A stretch of 64,000 bases of DNA from Pseudomonas libanensis (GTDB taxonomy: Bacteria; Pseudomonadota; Gammaproteobacteria; Pseudomonadales; Pseudomonadaceae): positions 1 to 64,000 of the forward strand of contig NZ_JYLH01000014.1 in assembly GCF_001439685.1 (NCBI RefSeq), given 5' to 3'. A program made the position numbers and the translations under genes. Each line of letters begins with the position of its first letter. The stretch's first letter is position 1. The notes beneath the pieces are model-generated. The model saw only the letters and a program-made list of their open reading frames with translations, was not told where the DNA came from and ran no database searches. Positions 35,786 to 45,201 of this stretch are shown here, one piece after another.

Positions 35786-37615
35786 CTAGTCGCCCAGCGC
35801 CTCGCCTTCGCGCCGAGGGTCGGCGCCGCCGCTCAGGGACACCTTGCCCTGGGCCTCCCGCGTGCGCACGATGGCCTGGATGCCGCTGGTCATCTCGATT
35901 TCGCTGAGGGCATGACCTTTGTCCTTAAGTGCCTGTTTCAGCGCGGGGCTGAACAGACCGGTTTCCAGTTCAGTGGCCCCGTTACGGCTGCCGAAATTCG
36001 GCAGGCTGATGGCTGCTTGCGGGTCGAGCCTCCAGTCGAGCATCGCCACCAGGGATTTGCTCACATATTCGATGATCTGCGAACCGCCGGGGGAGCCGAC
36101 GGTGGCGAGCAGCTCACCCGTCTGGCGGTCGAACACCAAGGTTGGCGCCATGGCCGAGCGCGGGCGCTTGCCGGGTTGTACGCGGTTGGCCACAGGCTGG
36201 CCGTTTTCTTCGGGGATGAACGAGAAGTCGGTCATCTGGTTGTTGAGCAAAAAGCCCTGGACCATCAGGTGTGAGCCGAACGCCGCTTCCACGGTGGTGG
36301 TCATCGATACGGCGCCGCCCTGGTCGTCCACCGCTACGACTTGCGAGGTGGAGATGCGCAGCGGCGAGCGGTCCGGTGCATACGCCACCTGCACGCCAGC
36401 GGGTTGGCCGGGCTTGGCGACGCCCATGCTGCGTTCACCGATCAGCGCGGCGCGCTGGGCCAGGTAATTGGGCGCGACGAGGCCGGCAACCGGTACGGGC
36501 GTGAAGTCTGCATCAGCCACATACAGTGCACGGTCAGCAAAGGCCAGGCGTCCGGCTTCGGCGATCAGGTGTACCGCTTCGGCTGTTGGCTCAAGCCCGG
36601 CCGGCGAGGCACTCTTGACCGGTGTCATCGGCGCGATCGCCAGGCGAGGGTCGCGGGCTTCCAGCGCTTGCAGCATTCCTAGGATCTGCGCTACGGCAAT
36701 CCCGCCCGAGGAAGGCGGCGGCATGCCGCAGACCTTCCATTGTTTGTAGTCGGTACACAAGGGTGCGCGTTCCTTGGCGCTGTAGCTCTTGAGGTCGGCC
36801 ACGGACAAGCTGCCGGCATTGTGATTGCCCTGCACCTTGCGTGCGATCTCATCGGCAATCGGCCCGTGGTACAGCGCGTCCGGCCCTTCCTTGGCGATGC
36901 GCTTGAACACCGCGGCCAGCGCCGGATTTTTCAGCAGCGTGCCGGTGGCTTTTGGCGAGCCGTCGGCATTCAGGAAGTACGCCGCCATTTCCGGTGATTG
37001 TGCGATAAAGCGGTCAGCCGCGATCAAGCTGTGCAAGCGCGGGGAAATAGCGAAGCCTTGTTCCGACAAGCGGATCGCCGGCTCGAACAGCTTGGCCCAT
37101 TGCAGATGGCCGCTCTTCTTGTGCGCCATCTCCAAGGCGCGCAATACCCCTGGCGTACCCACCGAACGTCCACCAATCTGGGCATCCGTAAACGCCATTT
37201 GCGTACCATCGGCCTTCAGGAACAAACGCTCGGTCGCACCCGCCGGCGCGGTTTCGCGGCCGTCGTAGGCATGCACCTTTTGCCCATCCCACAGCATGAT
37301 GAATGCACCGCCGCCGATACCGGAAGACTGCGGCTCCACCAATGTCAGCACCGCCTGCATGGCTATCGCCGCATCGATGGCCGAACCGCCCTGGCGCAAC
37401 ATCTCACGCCCGGCTTCGGCGGCCAGTGGGTTGGCGGCGGCGGCCATGTGGCGTTCGGCGTGGCGGGTGCTGAGGTCGGTGCGATAGCCCGAGCCCAGCT
37501 CCGGTGCCAATGGTTGTTCGGTGACGGCAGTGTGGCAGGCCGCGAGGGCCAGGGCTGTTGCGATGACCGTCAGATGGCGGCGGGAAATCAAAAACACGCG
37601 CTGAACTCCGTTCAT
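35786..37615 (-). CDS. ggt: Gamma-glutamyltransferase
   Basis: 609 residues. The N-terminal hydrophobic stretch ends LALAAC (Cys27), so the proenzyme is probably exported as a lipoprotein. The chain autocleaves before a threonine: here Thr423 in ISTSQVVAVDDQGGAVSMTT, where many family members have TTH. The small-subunit signature FLLNNQMTDFS follows. It hydrolyses glutathione and other gamma-glutamyl compounds in the periplasm. pgeF is 27 bases downstream and a PhzF-family gene 36 bases upstream, all on the minus strand, which suggests co-transcription. Confidence 0.92.
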   Translation of the reverse strand: MNGVQRVFLISRRHLTVIATALALAACHTAVTEQPLAPELGSGYRTDLSTRHAERHMAAAANPLAAEAGREMLRQGGSAIDAAIAMQAVLTLVEPQSSGIGGGAFIMLWDGQKVHAYDGRETAPAGATERLFLKADGTQMAFTDAQIGGRSVGTPGVLRALEMAHKKSGHLQWAKLFEPAIRLSEQGFAISPRLHSLIAADRFIAQSPEMAAYFLNADGSPKATGTLLKNPALAAVFKRIAKEGPDALYHGPIADEIARKVQGNHNAGSLSVADLKSYSAKERAPLCTDYKQWKVCGMPPPSSGGIAVAQILGMLQALEARDPRLAIAPMTPVKSASPAGLEPTAEAVHLIAEAGRLAFADRALYVADADFTPVPVAGLVAPNYLAQRAALIGERSMGVAKPGQPAGVQVAYAPDRSPLRISTSQVVAVDDQGGAVSMTTTVEAAFGSHLMVQGFLLNNQMTDFSFIPEENGQPVANRVQPGKRPRSAMAPTLVFDRQTGELLATVGSPGGSQIIEYVSKSLVAMLDWRLDPQAAISLPNFGSRNGATELETGLFSPALKQALKDKGHALSEIEMTSGIQAIVRTREAQGKVSLSGGADPRREGEALGD

Positions 37616-37651
37616 TTTGAGAATGATCTGTTGTCCTTGGGGTACTGCTTT

Positions 37652-38431
37652 CTACAGGTAGATCGTGCCTTGCATATACAGCACGGCCTTGCCGGAGATA
37701 ATCACCCGGTCGCCCTGAAGTTCACAGCGCAACTGGCCCTTGCGCTGGCCGCCTTGCTCGGCGGTCAATTGCGATTTGCCCAGGCGCTCGGCCCAGAACG
37801 GTGCCAGCGAGGTGTGCGCCGAGCCGGTGACCGGGTCTTCATTGACCCCCACATTCGGGCCGAACCAGCGCGAGACAAAGTCAAACCGAGTGCTTTTGGC
37901 GGTGACCGCAATCCCGCGTTTAGGCAGGCCCTTGAGTCGTGCGAAATCCGGTGTGAGCGCCGCCACCTGCGCTTCATCCTCTACCAGCACGATGTAGTCG
38001 TCGGTGCCAAACACCTCGGCTTTTTCAATTCCCAACGCACTCAACATCCCGCTCGGCGGCTCGCAGCGCTCGGGCTGTTTGGCCGGGAAATCCATCGCCA
38101 ATTCATCGCCATTGCGTGTCACCCGCAACTCGCCGCTGCGGGTGGCAAAACGAAGCACCTCGGGTGCATCGGCCAGCTTATGGATCAATACCCATGCCGC
38201 CGCCAACGTGGCATGGCCGCACAGGTCCACCTCGACTTCGGGAGTGAGCCAGCGCAATTCATAGAAGTCGCCACGGGGTACGAAGAATGCGGTTTCCGAG
38301 AGATTATTTTCCGCCGCGATATTCTGCAGTTGCTCGTCGGGCAGCCATTCGGTGAGCGGACACACCGCCGCTGGGTTGCCGCCGAAGGGGTGGTGGCTGA
38401 AGGCGTCGACCTGGTAGATGTCCAGTTTCAC
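37652..38431 (-). CDS. PhzF-family isomerase/epimerase
   Basis: 259 residues from GTG 38431 (VKLDIYQVDAFSHHPFGG), with GGAG upstream; the family normally begins MKLDIYQVDAF, so the longer GTG 38467 start is rejected. GGNPAAV, NNLSETAFFV and LCGHATLAAAW are the diaminopimelate-epimerase-like fold motifs of the PhzF family, including the catalytic Glu in SETAF. No phenazine biosynthesis genes are nearby, so the substrate is unknown. Confidence 0.87.
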   Translation of the reverse strand: MKLDIYQVDAFSHHPFGGNPAAVCPLTEWLPDEQLQNIAAENNLSETAFFVPRGDFYELRWLTPEVEVDLCGHATLAAAWVLIHKLADAPEVLRFATRSGELRVTRNGDELAMDFPAKQPERCEPPSGMLSALGIEKAEVFGTDDYIVLVEDEAQVAALTPDFARLKGLPKRGIAVTAKSTRFDFVSRWFGPNVGVNEDPVTGSAHTSLAPFWAERLGKSQLTAEQGGQRKGQLRCELQGDRVIISGKAVLYMQGTIYL

Positions 38432-38521
38432 AGTGAGGCACTCCGTGTGTGAAGGGAGGCTGGACACTAACAGTGGGGTAGGGGAGCGTCAAAATACAGT
38501 TGGGAAGTTTTTTTGCGCGCA

Positions 38522-38556
38522 ATAAAAAACGGCCTACCTTTCGGTAAGCCGTTTTT
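38522..38556 (-). terminator. Rho-independent terminator of tRNA-Met
   Basis: On the minus strand ACGGCTTACCGAAAGGTAGGCCGT folds with a short loop and is followed by TTTTTT. It begins a few bases after the tRNA CCA end. Confidence 0.9.
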
Positions 38557-38562
38557 AGTACT

Positions 38563-38639
38563 TGGTGGCTACACAGGGACTTGAACCCCGGACCCCAGCA
38601 TTATGAATGCTATGCTCTAACCAACTGAGCTATGTAGCC
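38563..38639 (-). tRNA. tRNA-Met (anticodon CAU), elongator type
   Basis: A 77-nt cloverleaf on the minus strand: acceptor GGCTACA/TGTAGCC, D-arm GCTCAGTTGGTTAGAGC, anticodon loop TTCATAA with CAT, T-arm GGG-GTTCAAGT-CCC type, and an encoded CCA. The 5' G of a G-C acceptor pair marks it as elongator, not initiator, tRNA. It lies between the PhzF gene and the T3SS cluster; its 3' end faces away from the T3SS. Confidence 0.95.
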
Positions 38640-38944
38640 AAGTGGCGCGCATTATTCGCCTGGAACGGCAATGCGTCAAGCCTTTTTATCGAAAATTTTT
38701 CTACGCTTTCAACTGTTTAAAGGAAAGCGCCGCTTTGGGCGACGGGCGGCAGGGGCTGCGTGCCTCTCATGCATCAACCCAACTCTTTACAGTCACTGGC
38801 TTTGATTATCCGGGGAGGAGGTATGGATCGTGGTGACGGCAGCCAGAGCGACGTCGGATGGCTTTGGCTCGTTCGGTAATGCACCAGGCTTGACGGTGTT
38901 GGGCAGATATCCCTGTCGCCCAACGCTTGACCGGTTAAGTCAGG
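38640..38944. other. Intergenic region between tRNA-Met and the T3SS sigma gene; no gene seen
   Basis: 305 bases without a supported reading frame. The part next to 38640 must hold the tRNA promoter (minus strand; an A/T-rich stretch lies at 38680-38710). A short 64-codon open frame (38642-38836) has no ribosome site or recognisable content. No integrase remnant or direct copy of the tRNA end was found. Confidence 0.6.
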
Positions 38945-39496
38945 TTACTGCTGCATTGTGTTGTGAGTCACCCGCTTGAGTTGCTCACGTGCCCGGGACA
39001 GGCGCGAGCGAACGGTGCCGATAGGTATGTCCAATACGTCGGCGGTATCCTGGTAGCTGCCGTCTGTCTCCAATGAAGCGTACAACGTTTTGCGCATCTC
39101 GGTCGGCAAATGATCAATAGCGCTCAAGGTGTTTTCCAGGCGCCGGTTGATCTCGAACTCCCAGTCCAGGCTATTGTTTTCTTCCTGGCCGTGCCACAGC
39201 GACTCATCGAACTCGCAATGCGCCGGCTTGGCATACAAGCGTCGAAAGTGATTGCGGATCAGGTTCTGCGCAATGCCGCACATCCAGGTGCTGAGCGTTG
39301 CAGTGCCACTGAAACGCTCGCGATTACGCCAGGCTTCCAAGTAGGTCAATTGTAGAAGGTCATCCGCATCTTCCGGGTTGAGCACGCGTTTGTGAATGAA
39401 GCGACGGAGTTTTTTCTGTTGGTCGTCTGTCAGGTGAAGCATGAATTGAGGCGAGCTGCCAACAAGGTGAGCTATAGCTCCAATAGGGATATTCAT
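38945..39496 (-). CDS. hrpL: ECF sigma factor of the T3SS (HrpL/RspL-type)
   Basis: 183 residues, the length of P. syringae HrpL (184). Region 2: DADDLLQLTYLEAWRNRERF, with WMCGIAQNLIRNHFRR. Region 4: the C-terminal helix-turn-helix VLDIPIGTVRSRLSRAREQL. It would direct RNA polymerase to hrp boxes; three are present in this cluster. ATG 39496 follows AAGGAAAAC. A sigma-54 type promoter sits about 55-70 bases upstream, as for hrpL genes driven by HrpR/S. It is divergent from the hrpJ-like operon. Confidence 0.87.
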   Translation of the reverse strand: MNIPIGAIAHLVGSSPQFMLHLTDDQQKKLRRFIHKRVLNPEDADDLLQLTYLEAWRNRERFSGTATLSTWMCGIAQNLIRNHFRRLYAKPAHCEFDESLWHGQEENNSLDWEFEINRRLENTLSAIDHLPTEMRKTLYASLETDGSYQDTADVLDIPIGTVRSRLSRAREQLKRVTHNTMQQ

Positions 39497-39549
39497 GATG
39501 TTTTCCTTAAGGTAGACGCTGTCGAAATGATTTCGACGGCTACCTCTTT

Positions 39550-39565
39550 TGCACCGCCTGTGCCA
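39550..39565 (-). promoter_or_regulatory. Sigma-54 (-24/-12) promoter for the hrpL-like gene
   Basis: On the minus strand TGGCACAGGCGGTGCA has GG and GC separated by exactly 10 bases, the RpoN signature. It lies 54 bases before the start codon of the sigma gene and would be activated by the NtrC-type protein encoded at 56043-56960. Confidence 0.8.
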
Positions 39566-39701
39566 ACGGAGAATCCATTGCTAACTAGCTGATTTATATG
39601 AATAAATACTTTATTGGCATGACGCTTTTGTGCAGTAGTTTGCAAAAGGCATCAGAGGCTCGTGCAGGTTTTTTCACGCTGTCGGTGGGTCGGATTTCGA
39701 T

Positions 39702-39730
39702 GGAACCATCTGCGCGGGCTCTGCCACACA
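39702..39730 (+). promoter_or_regulatory. hrp box in front of the hrpJ-like operon
   Basis: GGAACC, 16 bases, CCACACA: an exact match to the HrpL promoter consensus GGAACC-N15/16-CCACNNA. It ends 30 bases before the ATG at 39761. Confidence 0.9.
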
Positions 39731-39760
39731 GGGACAATCTCTTCCTGTACTGGCCTGCCC

Positions 39761-40816
39761 ATGAAAGTCGAATCCACCAACGAAGTGCCAACGCCCCCTC
39801 GATTGGAGCTGAACACCGTCAGCCCGGTCGCCAAGCCTGAGCCGGGCAAAGGTATCGATGATCTTTTTCTGCAATTCAGCCAGGAGGTAGAGCCCAACAG
39901 CCGCACGTTGGACAAACGCAAAATCGGGGTGCGTGTGCCCCCGGTCCAGGCGTTCTCGCAGCTGTATGAGCAGCTGGGTCATCCGGCCCAGGAAAGTTTT
40001 TCGGCGATTGCACGACGGATCAGGCTGCAATTGCTGATGCAGCCCAGCGTAGATAAATTGCTGGAATCCACTGGCGGTGATCCGGCCCGTACCTTTGTGG
40101 TACTCAAGTCGGTGTTGGAGCAGGCCGATGCTGAAGCGCGCAAATCCGAAGCCGCCCTGGCACGGGATGCGATTGCCAAGTTGGAGATCCGCTTCAAAGG
40201 CCAGATCCAGGCAGGCCTGAATATTGCCGTGGCCTTGCAGAAGGCCGGTGGCGATCCCCAGGAGCGCCAGGCGCTGCGCGCGCTCTATTACGCCAGTGTG
40301 GTGACGCGGCAATCCCTGGCGAGCATGATGCAGGCCCTGTTGGGCGTTTACGGCGACGACCGCTTTGCCCACGGGCTGAATGTGATGTCCAGTGCCTTGA
40401 CCGCCGACATCGCTGCCCACGTCTCGTCTCTGCCTACGGCAATGTTGCGCACCCTGCTGGTGGGGCTGCGTAGTTGCGGTGCGTTGAGCGGGGTGTTGTG
40501 CAGCTGCCGTGACTTCACCCAGAACCTGGCGATTGAGCTGCATGCGGTAAACCTGCTGCAACGCCTGCTGGGCTACGCCAGCACCGGCATTGCCTCAGAT
40601 GAAGTGATGCGCCTGGCCGACGACATGGGGGGCAACACGTCCACGCTTGTGTCTCTGAATATGCTTTACCCGCTGTTTCAGAGCTTGCCGCTGGCGCTAT
40701 GGCCGGATAGCCGGTCTCGCCAAGAGGCGCTGCATAATTTCCTGTTGGTGATGGATGAGCTTGCCCGTCAAGAAGGCAAGAATCCTCGCTTTCCCGACTC
40801 GAGCATTCTGGCGTGA
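39761..40816 (+). CDS. hrpJ: T3SS gatekeeper, HrpJ/SctW family
   Basis: 351 residues from ATG 39761, the first start after the hrp box; the open frame reaches further upstream but would include the promoter. The helical HrpJ/InvE/YopN/TyeA-type domain covers about residues 60-330. SctW proteins sit at the cytoplasmic mouth of the export gate and control when translocators and effectors are released. First gene of the plus-strand T3SS operon; its stop overlaps the sctV start by 4 bases (GTGA). Confidence 0.86.
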   Translation: MKVESTNEVPTPPRLELNTVSPVAKPEPGKGIDDLFLQFSQEVEPNSRTLDKRKIGVRVPPVQAFSQLYEQLGHPAQESFSAIARRIRLQLLMQPSVDKLLESTGGDPARTFVVLKSVLEQADAEARKSEAALARDAIAKLEIRFKGQIQAGLNIAVALQKAGGDPQERQALRALYYASVVTRQSLASMMQALLGVYGDDRFAHGLNVMSSALTADIAAHVSSLPTAMLRTLLVGLRSCGALSGVLCSCRDFTQNLAIELHAVNLLQRLLGYASTGIASDEVMRLADDMGGNTSTLVSLNMLYPLFQSLPLALWPDSRSRQEALHNFLLVMDELARQEGKNPRFPDSSILA

Positions 40817-42906
40817 GCGTGCTGTCCTCCATCAACGGCGTACTGCTCAAGCTGGCGCAGCGTGCCGAAGTCTTGGGCGCCGTGGTGATCATGGCGATTG
40901 TGTTCATTTTCATCGTGCCGCTGCCCACCTGGCTGGTGGACATCCTGATTGCACTGAATATCTGCATTTCCTGTCTGCTAATCATGCTGGCGCTGTACTT
41001 GCCCGGGCCTTTGGCATTCTCTTCCTTCCCGTCGATTCTGCTGCTGACCACCATGTTTCGCCTGGCGCTGTCGATCGCCACGACACGCTTGATCCTGCTT
41101 GAACAGGACGCCGGCGATATCGTCGAGGCTTTCGGCAACTTCGTGGTAGGCGGCAACCTGGCGGTGGGTATGGTCATCTTCCTGATCCTGACTCTGGTCA
41201 ACTTCCTGGTCATCACCAAGGGCTCCGAGCGGGTTGCCGAAGTGGCGGCACGCTTCAGCCTGGACGCGATGCCTGGCAAGCAGATGTCCATCGACAGTGA
41301 CTTGCGTGCCGGCCTGATCGACGGCGAGCAAGCGCGCGACAAGCGTGAACAGTTGTCTCGCGAGAGCCAGTTGTTCGGTGCGATGGATGGCGCCATGAAA
41401 TTCGTCAAGGGCGACGCCATCGCTGGGTTGATCATTGTGGTGGTCAACCTGCTGGGCGGGTTTTCCACGGGGATGTTCCAGCACGGATTGAGCGCTGCCG
41501 ATTCAATGGCGCTGTATTCGGTACTGACCATCGGTGACGGCTTGATTGCGCAGATTCCCGCGCTGCTGATCTCCCTGACCGCCGGCATGATCATTACCCG
41601 TGTGGCACCGGACAGGCACAAGGGCGTCACGAACATGGGGGCTGAAATCGCCCGGCAGATGACCAGCGAACCCAGGAGCTGGATGATCGCATCGGTGGCG
41701 ATGCTGGTGTTTGCGATCGTGCCTGGCATGCCGACCCTGGTGTTTATCCTGATCTCGATAATGACAGGCGCCCTGGGTTATTACCTCGACCGTCGGCGTC
41801 GCAGGCAAGCGCAGCCAGAAGCCGAAGCCGTCGAGGCCCCGCGGCCCGAAGAAAACGGCAAGGAGGACTTGCGCGGGTTCGATCCGTCCCGGCCCTACCT
41901 GTTGCAGTTTCCCTCGGCCTTGCGAGGAACGCCTGAGGTGACGGATCTCATTCATGGAATCCGTCAGGTGCGAAACTCCCTGGTTGCCAATATCGGCCTG
42001 ACATTGCCGCCGTTTGAGGTCGAGATCGATGACTCACTGGCCGCCGATGAAATGCGCTTCTGCGTGCATGAAGTACCTATGGTCAAGGCGTCGGTGGTCC
42101 AGCGAGTGGCCGTGGCTCGCGCTGCGCTTACGGTTGAGCCTGAGCATGGCATACCGGGATTGGCCGAGCGCAATGAACAGGATTGGCTCTGGCTGCCACC
42201 TGATGACCCATTGCTTGATGACTCGCAGCTGGAGCGCTTCAGTGCGACGAGCTTGATCGTCGAGCGCATGAAGCAGGCGATGATGCTCAGCGGGCCGCAG
42301 TTCCTGGGGATCCAGGAGAGTAAGGCAATCCTCAGTTGGCTTGAACACAATCAACCTGAGTTGGTGCAGGAACTGCAACGCATCATGCCGATATCGCGCT
42401 TTTCGGCGGTGCTGCAACGCCTGGCCAGCGAAGGGGTTCCACTGCGCGCCGTGAGGCTGATTGTCGAGTCGCTGATCGAGTACGGCCAGCATGAGCGTGA
42501 GCCGGAAGCGCTGGCCGACTATGCACGAATTGCCCTCAAGTCGCAGATCTTCCACCAGTACAGCGAGGCCGATGGCCTGCATGCCTGGTTGTTATCACCG
42601 CAAACCGAAAACACCCTGCGCGAGGCTCTGCGCCAGACCCAGACGGGCGTGTTCTTTGCACTCGACAACGACAATAGCGCGGCGCTGGTCAACCTGCTTA
42701 ACCAGGCCTTCAGTGCCCGGGCCAAAATTAAAAGCGTGATGTTGGTGGCGCAAGACTTGCGTAGCCCTTTACGGACCTTGTTGCTTGAGGAATTCAACCA
42801 TGTGCCGGTGCTGTCCTTCGCCGAGCTGGGGAGCAATTCCAAGGTGAAGGTGCTGGGGCGTTTTGATCTTAGCCAAGATGAGTTGATGCACGGGACGTTG
42901 GCATGA
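40813..42906 (+). CDS. hrcV: T3SS export gate protein HrcV (SctV)
   Basis: 697 residues. The N-terminal half has about eight membrane helices, with FHIPEP-family features such as FLILTLVNFLVITKGSERVAE, ARFSLDAMPGKQMSIDSDLR and AMKFVKGDAIAGLII. A large cytoplasmic domain from about residue 345 forms the nonameric ring above the export gate. GTG 40813 is coupled to the hrpJ stop; GTG 40819 is an alternative. It works with SctR, S, T and U, all encoded downstream. Confidence 0.95.
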   Translation: MSVLSSINGVLLKLAQRAEVLGAVVIMAIVFIFIVPLPTWLVDILIALNICISCLLIMLALYLPGPLAFSSFPSILLLTTMFRLALSIATTRLILLEQDAGDIVEAFGNFVVGGNLAVGMVIFLILTLVNFLVITKGSERVAEVAARFSLDAMPGKQMSIDSDLRAGLIDGEQARDKREQLSRESQLFGAMDGAMKFVKGDAIAGLIIVVVNLLGGFSTGMFQHGLSAADSMALYSVLTIGDGLIAQIPALLISLTAGMIITRVAPDRHKGVTNMGAEIARQMTSEPRSWMIASVAMLVFAIVPGMPTLVFILISIMTGALGYYLDRRRRRQAQPEAEAVEAPRPEENGKEDLRGFDPSRPYLLQFPSALRGTPEVTDLIHGIRQVRNSLVANIGLTLPPFEVEIDDSLAADEMRFCVHEVPMVKASVVQRVAVARAALTVEPEHGIPGLAERNEQDWLWLPPDDPLLDDSQLERFSATSLIVERMKQAMMLSGPQFLGIQESKAILSWLEHNQPELVQELQRIMPISRFSAVLQRLASEGVPLRAVRLIVESLIEYGQHEREPEALADYARIALKSQIFHQYSEADGLHAWLLSPQTENTLREALRQTQTGVFFALDNDNSAALVNLLNQAFSARAKIKSVMLVAQDLRSPLRTLLLEEFNHVPVLSFAELGSNSKVKVLGRFDLSQDELMHGTLA

Positions 42907-42940
42907 ACACATCGCTACTTGAATATGGGGGGACGCACTG

Positions 42941-43846
42941 ATGTTCGAACTCCGGGTGTTGGACGGCTTGCATCAAGGGGCCGCGCTGCCGTTGTTTGGC
43001 GAGCAATGGAGCCTTGGCGCCCACGCGGATGCCGATCTTTTGCTGGATGATCCAGGTATCGCCGAGCATCACGCGCGCCTGCTGTTGGCCGAAGGCCGGT
43101 GGTCGGTGCAGGCTGAGGCTGGGCTGTTGAAAAGCAGCGATGGACAAATGTTGGCGCAAATCAGCGATCTGGCGCTCAACACTGCGTTTGTAATTGGCAG
43201 TGTCCGCTTGTGTGTCAGCCAGGCCGACCAGCCTTGGCTACAGGCTCCGGCGCCCAAGCAGGACAGGCAGGTAGTGGCGCCTGAGTCCCAGACCCCGCTG
43301 CCATTGACCCTGTCGTCCATTTCGTCGACGCAGCAAAAAGGCTTGGTCAGCCTGCTTCTGTTATGCGCCGTGATCATCATGGCGGTCGGTATTATCTTCA
43401 GTGGCGAGCGCGAGGCCCAGGCATCGCTGATGCCGGCAGTGATTCAGAAACCCGGGCTGGATTCGCCCTCCGAGGTGCGCCAGCAACTGATGAAGATGCT
43501 CACCGAGCGCGAGCTGCTCCAGCGTGTCAGCTTGCAGATCGTCAATGACCAGATAGCCCTCAATGGTGTCGTTTCCCAGGAAGAAGTGGAACTGATCGCG
43601 CGTATGCTCGACCGTTTTGCCGAGCAGTTCGATACCGGCGTGCCGGTGATCAGCCGCGTGCGGGTCCGCGACGGCAGGTTGCCGTTCAGGATCTTGCAGA
43701 TTGTCGGTGGCCCGAACGGCCATGTGGTACTCGAGGAGGGAACCCGGCTGTTCGTGGGCGATGAAGTGGATGGCCTGCGCCTGGTATTGATCGACAACAG
43801 CAAAGTGGTGTTCGACGGCGAGCAACGTTATGAGGTGGGCTGGTGA
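42941..43846 (+). CDS. hrpQ: T3SS inner-membrane ring protein, HrpQ/SctD family
   Basis: 301 residues. The cytoplasmic N-terminus is an FHA-like domain (about 1-95, GDLHQGAALPLFGEQWSLG-like start with LLLDDPGIAEHHARLLL). One membrane helix lies at about 133-152 (GLVSLLLLCAVIIMAVGIIF), followed by a periplasmic part with BON/ring-building folds. SctD forms the outer of the two inner-membrane rings with SctJ and contacts the sorting platform through SctK. Its stop overlaps the sctN start by 4 bases. Confidence 0.88.
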   Translation: MFELRVLDGLHQGAALPLFGEQWSLGAHADADLLLDDPGIAEHHARLLLAEGRWSVQAEAGLLKSSDGQMLAQISDLALNTAFVIGSVRLCVSQADQPWLQAPAPKQDRQVVAPESQTPLPLTLSSISSTQQKGLVSLLLLCAVIIMAVGIIFSGEREAQASLMPAVIQKPGLDSPSEVRQQLMKMLTERELLQRVSLQIVNDQIALNGVVSQEEVELIARMLDRFAEQFDTGVPVISRVRVRDGRLPFRILQIVGGPNGHVVLEEGTRLFVGDEVDGLRLVLIDNSKVVFDGEQRYEVGW

Positions 43847-45201
43847 AGGGGTCGTTGCAGGAACGCCTGGAGGCTTGGCAACTGACCCAGTCCCAGGCGC
43901 TGAGCAGCTTCGCCCCGGTCACGATGCGCGGACGCATTCAGCGCGTGAACGGCATGCTGCTGCAATGCCGATTGCCCCAGGCCCGTATCGGTGACCTGTG
44001 CCAGGTCGAGAAAACACCAGGTGACTACATGCTGGCGGAGATCATCGGGTTCGACCAGCGCGATGCAGTGCTGAGCGCCCTGGGCAATCTGGAAGGTGTG
44101 CGCGTGGGTGCCAGCGTTGAGCGGCTGGGGGTGCCACACCAGGTACGGGTCGGTGATGAGTTGCTGGGGCAGGTGCTGGATGGTTTTGGTCGCCCGATTG
44201 CGGGTGATGGTGCCGGCGCATTCGTTGAAGCGGACGCATCTGATGCGACCCCGGTGTTGTGCGAGGCGCCCCTGCCTACGGAACGGCCGCGGATCAACCG
44301 CGCACTGGCGACGGGCGTGCGCTCGATTGATGGGCTGATGACGCTGGGGGAGGGCCAGCGTGTCGGGCTGTTTGCCGGCGCCGGTTGCGGCAAGACCACC
44401 TTGTTGGCCGAGATCGCCCGTAACGTGGAATGCGATGTGATCGTGTTCGGTCTGATTGGTGAGCGGGGCCGGGAATTGCGCGAGTTTCTCGATCACGAGC
44501 TGGATGAACAGTTGCGGGCCAAGGCGGTGTTGGTGTGCGCCACCTCTGACCGCTCAAGCATGGAGCGCGCGCGCGCCGCGTTCACGGCAACCGCGCTGGC
44601 CGAGGGTTTCCGGCGCAAGGGCCAGCGGGTGTTGTTGCTGATCGACTCCCTGACCCGCTTCGCCAGGGCGCAACGCGAAATCGGCCTGGCTGCCGGTGAA
44701 CCCTTGGGGCGCGGTGGTTTGCCGCCGTCGGTCTACAGCTTGTTGCCGCGGTTGGTGGAGCGCGCCGGGTTGACCCGCGAAGGTGTGATCACGGCTATTT
44801 ACACGGTGCTGATCGAGCAGGACTCCATGAATGATCCCGTGGCGGATGAAGTGCGTTCTCTGCTCGATGGTCATATCGTCCTGTCACGCAAGCTGGCCGA
44901 GCGCGGCCACTACCCGGCGGTCGACGTCCTGGCCAGTCTTTCGCGGATTTTAAGCAATGTCGCTGAGCCTGCGCATATCCGTGCCGGTACGGCGTTGCGG
45001 CGCCTGCTGTCGGCTTACCAGCAGATCGAGCTGATGCTCAAGTTGGGAGAGTATCAACCCGGCAACGATGCCCTCACCGACTTGGCAGTCGACAGTCGGC
45101 AGGCGGTAGACGGGTTTCTGCGTCAGGACTTGCGGGAACCTTCGCCGCTAGCCGTCACCATGAACCAACTGACTGAGCTGACTGCCCATGTCCCATTCTG
45201 A
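43843..45201 (+). CDS. hrcN: T3SS ATPase HrcN (SctN)
   Basis: 452 residues. Walker A is GAGCGKTT at 179-186, Walker B VLLLIDSLTRFARAQRE near 265; FliI/YscN-type signatures such as GEPLGRGGLPPSVYSLLPRL and DGHIVLSRKLAERGHYPAVDVL are clear. The hexamer unfolds substrates and releases chaperones at the gate. GTG 43843 is coupled to the upstream stop. The 3' end overlaps sctO by 14 bases. Confidence 0.96.
   Translation: MKGSLQERLEAWQLTQSQALSSFAPVTMRGRIQRVNGMLLQCRLPQARIGDLCQVEKTPGDYMLAEIIGFDQRDAVLSALGNLEGVRVGASVERLGVPHQVRVGDELLGQVLDGFGRPIAGDGAGAFVEADASDATPVLCEAPLPTERPRINRALATGVRSIDGLMTLGEGQRVGLFAGAGCGKTTLLAEIARNVECDVIVFGLIGERGRELREFLDHELDEQLRAKAVLVCATSDRSSMERARAAFTATALAEGFRRKGQRVLLLIDSLTRFARAQREIGLAAGEPLGRGGLPPSVYSLLPRLVERAGLTREGVITAIYTVLIEQDSMNDPVADEVRSLLDGHIVLSRKLAERGHYPAVDVLASLSRILSNVAEPAHIRAGTALRRLLSAYQQIELMLKLGEYQPGNDALTDLAVDSRQAVDGFLRQDLREPSPLAVTMNQLTELTAHVPF

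Noticed and set aside
38642..38836. 64-codon plus-strand frame after tRNA-Met
   Set aside because: No ribosome site, no recognisable content, and it begins at the tRNA promoter region.
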